NCBI GenBank assembly: GCA_902388455.1 | Contig: CABMPD010000025.1 | Coordinates: 1 to 25,693, forward strand | Source of the DNA: an uncultured Alistipes sp. | GTDB taxonomy: Bacteria > Bacteroidota > Bacteroidia > Bacteroidales > UBA932 | Reading direction: 5' to 3' | Length of the DNA stretch: 25,693 bases | In this document: positions 23,141-25,693 of the stretch, piece after piece | Numbering within the stretch: position 1 is the first letter of the stretch | Layout of the letters: every line of letters begins with the position of its first letter | The notes under the pieces: model-generated | Told to the model about the DNA's origin: nothing | Database searches by the model: none | The model's input: only the letters and a program-made list of their open reading frames with translations | Made by a program: the position numbers and the translations under genes

Positions 23141-24742
23141 ATGAAAAGAATTCTATCTGTCCTGTGTGCTGCCGCAGCTGTTACATTCTATGCCGGCGCC
23201 ACAGTCTTTCCCGAGCTGGAACCGTTCAGCTGTACAAGCATCATGGTGGGCAAGAAGGCTTCAACTGACGGAGCTGTCATTACTTCCCACACCTGCGACG
23301 GCAATTACCGCACGTGGGTAGATATCGTCCCTTCCGTCACTTTTCAGAACGACACTGTTGTCAATGTCTTCCAGAACCGGCTTCATACAGAATCGGCCAA
23401 GGGCAGCTACCGTATGACCCTGAAAGGCTCTATTTTCCAGCCTGCCGGCACCACATTCCGTTTTGTGGACACAGCCTATCCGTGCCTCAATGAGAAGCAG
23501 CTGGCCATGGGCGAGACCACTATTACCGGCCGCCGCGAGCTGGTCAACCCCGAAGGCATGTTCATGATTGAGGAACTTCAGAAGATAGCTCTCCAGAGAT
23601 GCTCCACTGCTCGTGACGCCATTCGCCTGATGGGTGAACTGATTGAGGAATACGGCTACGGAGACTGGGGTGAGTGCCTGACTATCGCCGACAAAAATGA
23701 AGTATGGCACTTCGAGGTGTTCGGAGAAGGCACGGAAAATATCGGAGGTGTCTGGGCGGCAGTCCGTATTCCCGATGATCATGTAGGCGTATCGGCGAAT
23801 ATATCCCGAATCTCTTCCATTGACCTGAGTCAGCCCGATTATTACATGGCTTCTGACAATGTCTTCGAAGTGGCGGAGCGTCTGGGTTTTTGGGACGGTA
23901 AGGAACCGTTCTGTTTCTGGAAGGCTTATGCCGGCGGCAACTATTACGGTGAGGACAAGTCCTTCCACCTCCGTGAGTTCTTCATCCTTGACAAGCTGGC
24001 ACCCTCGCTTCATCTGTCTTTCGATTCACGCGAGCTGCCCATAAGTGTCAAGCCGGATAAGCTGGTTTCCGCAGAAGAAGTGATGGCTCTGCTCGCCGAA
24101 ACCTATGAGGGCACGGAGTATGATGTTACCCGCAATCTCAAGGTTACGGTCAAGGACCGCAGGACCGGGGAAGTGGACACTGTCATCTCCCCGGCCGCCA
24201 ACCCCTGGATGACAGCCGATACCCGCAATATGCTCAACGCCCTTAAGCCGGGTTCGGTGGACGGTAACCGTCTGGTGGCAGTGCCGCAGTGTTCCTATTC
24301 TACGGTTATTGAGCTTCATGCCGATTTGCCGGATGCTGTGGGCGGAGTCCTTTGGATAGCCTTTGACAACCCTGGCCAGAGCCCCCGCATTCCCATCTTC
24401 TGCGGTACGACATCCCTTCCGGATTGCTTCAGTCTCTGCGGTCAGTACGGTTATGATGAGAATGCGGTAGTTTGGAAATTCCGCCGTGCCAATAAACTGG
24501 CGACCGTCCGCTGGGGTGCGGTCAGGGACGAGGTGTTCAGCGCCGTAGCCCATTTTAAGGTCAAGGGTGTCCGTGAAGAGGCATTTGTCCGCGACCAGTA
24601 TGCCCGTATCCTTGCAGAGGATGGAGAGGAGGCTGCGCAGACATTTCTTACCGGATACACCGCAGATTTTGCCGGAGCGGCTATCCTGACATGGGAGGAG
24701 ATGGCCGACAGGTTCTGGACCAGATTTGCCCGCGGATTCTAG
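23141..24742 (+). CDS. C69 family dipeptidase
   Basis: A 533-aa peptidase of family C69 (PepD-like), an Ntn-hydrolase. Residues 1 to about 20 are a signal peptide, so it acts outside the cytoplasm. Cys31 in FSCTSIMVGKKASTDGAVI is the expected nucleophile, exposed when the preceding residues are removed. Other family features are WHFEVFGEG, the VSANISRIS block, SFHLREFFILDKLAPS and, near the C terminus, the long helical end. Substrates are presumably short peptides; the exact specificity is not visible. The TAG stop is followed at once, in the same frame, by the ATG of a dehydrogenase gene. Confidence 0.9.
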   Translation: MKRILSVLCAAAAVTFYAGATVFPELEPFSCTSIMVGKKASTDGAVITSHTCDGNYRTWVDIVPSVTFQNDTVVNVFQNRLHTESAKGSYRMTLKGSIFQPAGTTFRFVDTAYPCLNEKQLAMGETTITGRRELVNPEGMFMIEELQKIALQRCSTARDAIRLMGELIEEYGYGDWGECLTIADKNEVWHFEVFGEGTENIGGVWAAVRIPDDHVGVSANISRISSIDLSQPDYYMASDNVFEVAERLGFWDGKEPFCFWKAYAGGNYYGEDKSFHLREFFILDKLAPSLHLSFDSRELPISVKPDKLVSAEEVMALLAETYEGTEYDVTRNLKVTVKDRRTGEVDTVISPAANPWMTADTRNMLNALKPGSVDGNRLVAVPQCSYSTVIELHADLPDAVGGVLWIAFDNPGQSPRIPIFCGTTSLPDCFSLCGQYGYDENAVVWKFRRANKLATVRWGAVRDEVFSAVAHFKVKGVREEAFVRDQYARILAEDGEEAAQTFLTGYTADFAGAAILTWEEMADRFWTRFARGF

Positions 24743-25567
24743 ATGAGCTCCGGCAATAATAAAAAGGTAATACTGATAACGGGAGCAACTTCCGGATTCG
24801 GCCGCACCGCATCCGGAATGCTCTCCAAAGCAGGGCATACCGTATATGGAACCGGCCGTTCCGTGCAGGAAGGAGTCCGTGATGACGGGGTGCGTATGCT
24901 GCGTCTCGATGTCACGGTCCCTTCTTCTATTGAAGAGGCAGTAGAGAAAGTTATTATAGCGGAGGGCCGCATCGACGTACTGGTGAACAATGCCGGTGCG
25001 GGCATCGGCGGGGCGCTCGAGCTGGCTACAGAGGAAGAAAGGAGGTGGCAGATGGATACCAATTTCATGGGTATGACCCGCGTCTGCTCAGCAGTTCTTC
25101 CGTACATGAGACGGCAGCGCAGCGGACGTATAATCAATATCAGTTCTATCGCAGGTGTTGTAGCGGTGCCTTATCAGGGATTCTACTCTGCATCCAAAGC
25201 CGCGATAGAGGGATACAGTGAGGCCCTGGCGGTGGAAGTCCGCCGTTTCGGCATCTCGGTGTGTTTGGTCGAACCCGGGGATTTTCACACTGGATTCACA
25301 TCTTCCAGAAAAATGTCCGCAGCAACTCTAAGTAATCCTGATTATTCGGAGTCTTTCCGCAGGACAATGTCCGGGGTGGAGAAGGATGAGAGACACGGCT
25401 GCGACCCGGTCAGGGTAGGGAAGGTCCTCTGCCGCCTGGCCGTATGCCGCCGTCCAAGATTCCGCACCCTCACCGGAAGTCTCCTACAGACCGTATTTGC
25501 CCGTGCCACATATATCCTTCCCGGTCGTCTTACCCAAAGACTTCTCGCGTGGTTTTATTCAGTTTAA
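24743..25567 (+). CDS. Short-chain dehydrogenase/reductase
   Basis: A classical SDR (274 aa) with a Rossmann fold. The nucleotide loop is TGATSGFG (13-20), then NNAG (82-85), the catalytic Ser in ISSIAG (about 133-138), and Tyr148/Lys152 in YSASKAA. GRS (38-40) after the second strand gives a basic residue, which hints at NADP(H), although this is not decisive. The C-terminal third (200-274) is basic and hydrophobic, as in SDRs that act on lipids or other hydrophobic substrates. The substrate is unknown. The start immediately follows the dipeptidase stop, so its ribosome-binding site lies inside that gene and translation is probably coupled. Confidence 0.9.
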   Translation: MSSGNNKKVILITGATSGFGRTASGMLSKAGHTVYGTGRSVQEGVRDDGVRMLRLDVTVPSSIEEAVEKVIIAEGRIDVLVNNAGAGIGGALELATEEERRWQMDTNFMGMTRVCSAVLPYMRRQRSGRIINISSIAGVVAVPYQGFYSASKAAIEGYSEALAVEVRRFGISVCLVEPGDFHTGFTSSRKMSAATLSNPDYSESFRRTMSGVEKDERHGCDPVRVGKVLCRLAVCRRPRFRTLTGSLLQTVFARATYILPGRLTQRLLAWFYSV

Positions 25568-25585
25568 AAATTTTTATAAAAAAGT

Positions 25586-25616
25586 TTTGGATTTTGAAAT
25601 AAAACATCTACATTTG
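25586..25616 (+). promoter_or_regulatory. Promoter of the tRNA-Lys gene
   Basis: TTTG (25586-25589), 19 bp of spacer and TACATTTG (25609-25616) match the Bacteroidota consensus. The mature tRNA begins 17 bp after the -7 box, so the 5' leader is about 10 bases. Confidence 0.75.
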
Positions 25617-25632
25617 CAGTCCCAAAACGAAC

Positions 25633-25693
25633 GCTTCCTTAGCTCAGTTGGTAGAGCACGACACTCTTAATGTTGGGGTCCAGGGTTCGAGCC
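25633..25693 (+). tRNA. tRNA-Lys (CUU), truncated by the window end
   Basis: The acceptor 5' strand GCTTCCT (25633-25639) is followed by TA, the D arm GCTC..GAGC, an anticodon stem CGACA/TGTTG around the loop CTCTTAA, and the T arm beginning CAGGGTTCGAGCC. The anticodon CTT (25666-25668) reads AAG, lysine. The 3' side of the T stem and the acceptor strand lie outside the window, so pairing of the acceptor cannot be checked. Confidence 0.92.

Noticed and set aside
1..25693. Defence island, prophage, insertion sequence or CRISPR array
   Set aside because: All genes belong to metabolic, envelope or information-processing families. No transposase, integrase, phage gene, terminal inverted repeat or regular spaced repeat was seen.

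Overview
The window reads as a chromosomal stretch from an anaerobic Bacteroidota, most likely order Bacteroidales. Support comes from promoters of the TTTG/TAnnTTTG type (best examples upstream of the DUF4301 gene and the tRNA, both with 19-bp spacing), from Bacteroidota-typical families (DUF4301, recF followed by a DUF721 gene, V-type ATPase with DUF2764), and from codon-GC-rich genes separated by very AT-rich gaps. A gut lineage near Rikenellaceae or uncultured relatives is a guess. Genes are tightly packed, no gap exceeds 200 bp, and I see no mobile element, CRISPR array or phage gene.

Positions 99-7372 (minus strand) hold a V-type ATPase operon in the order E, DUF2764, A, B, D, I, K, with a candidate promoter at 7400-7433. 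Recognisable C, F and G/H subunits are absent. A strong intrinsic terminator (7441-7474) separates it from a second minus-strand cluster at 7505-12056: methylmalonyl-CoA epimerase, carboxyltransferase, a lamin-tail/OadG fusion, biotin carrier and beta-subunit Na+ pump. Together these form a Na+-exporting methylmalonyl-CoA decarboxylase of the succinate-to-propionate route. The rotor subunit K carries the Na+-ligand residue pattern, so the two operons probably form one sodium circuit: decarboxylation exports Na+ and the rotary ATPase uses or restores the gradient. yebC and a membrane-anchored TPR gene lie directly upstream on the same strand, with a good promoter in front of the TPR gene.

Positions 13610-16529 (plus strand) carry recF, an overlapping DciA-like DUF721 gene, and DUF4301, which shows motifs reminiscent of UDP-sugar pyrophosphorylases. 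A convergent minus-strand pair follows: GtrA and a deoxyhypusine-synthase-like enzyme. A 29-bp palindrome with outward-facing -7 boxes separates the latter from the plus-strand run ffh, folD, a TlpA-like lipoprotein thioredoxin and an M81-family lipoprotein (17991-22327).

The right end has an HdeD/DUF308 membrane protein (minus), a C69 dipeptidase followed in the same frame, after one TAG codon, by a short-chain dehydrogenase (plus), and a tRNA-Lys(CUU) cut off by the window edge. Most of this is core metabolism. The least ordinary points are the LTD-OadG fusion, DUF2764 in the subunit C slot, the sodium coupling, DUF4301, and several small DNA structures between genes.
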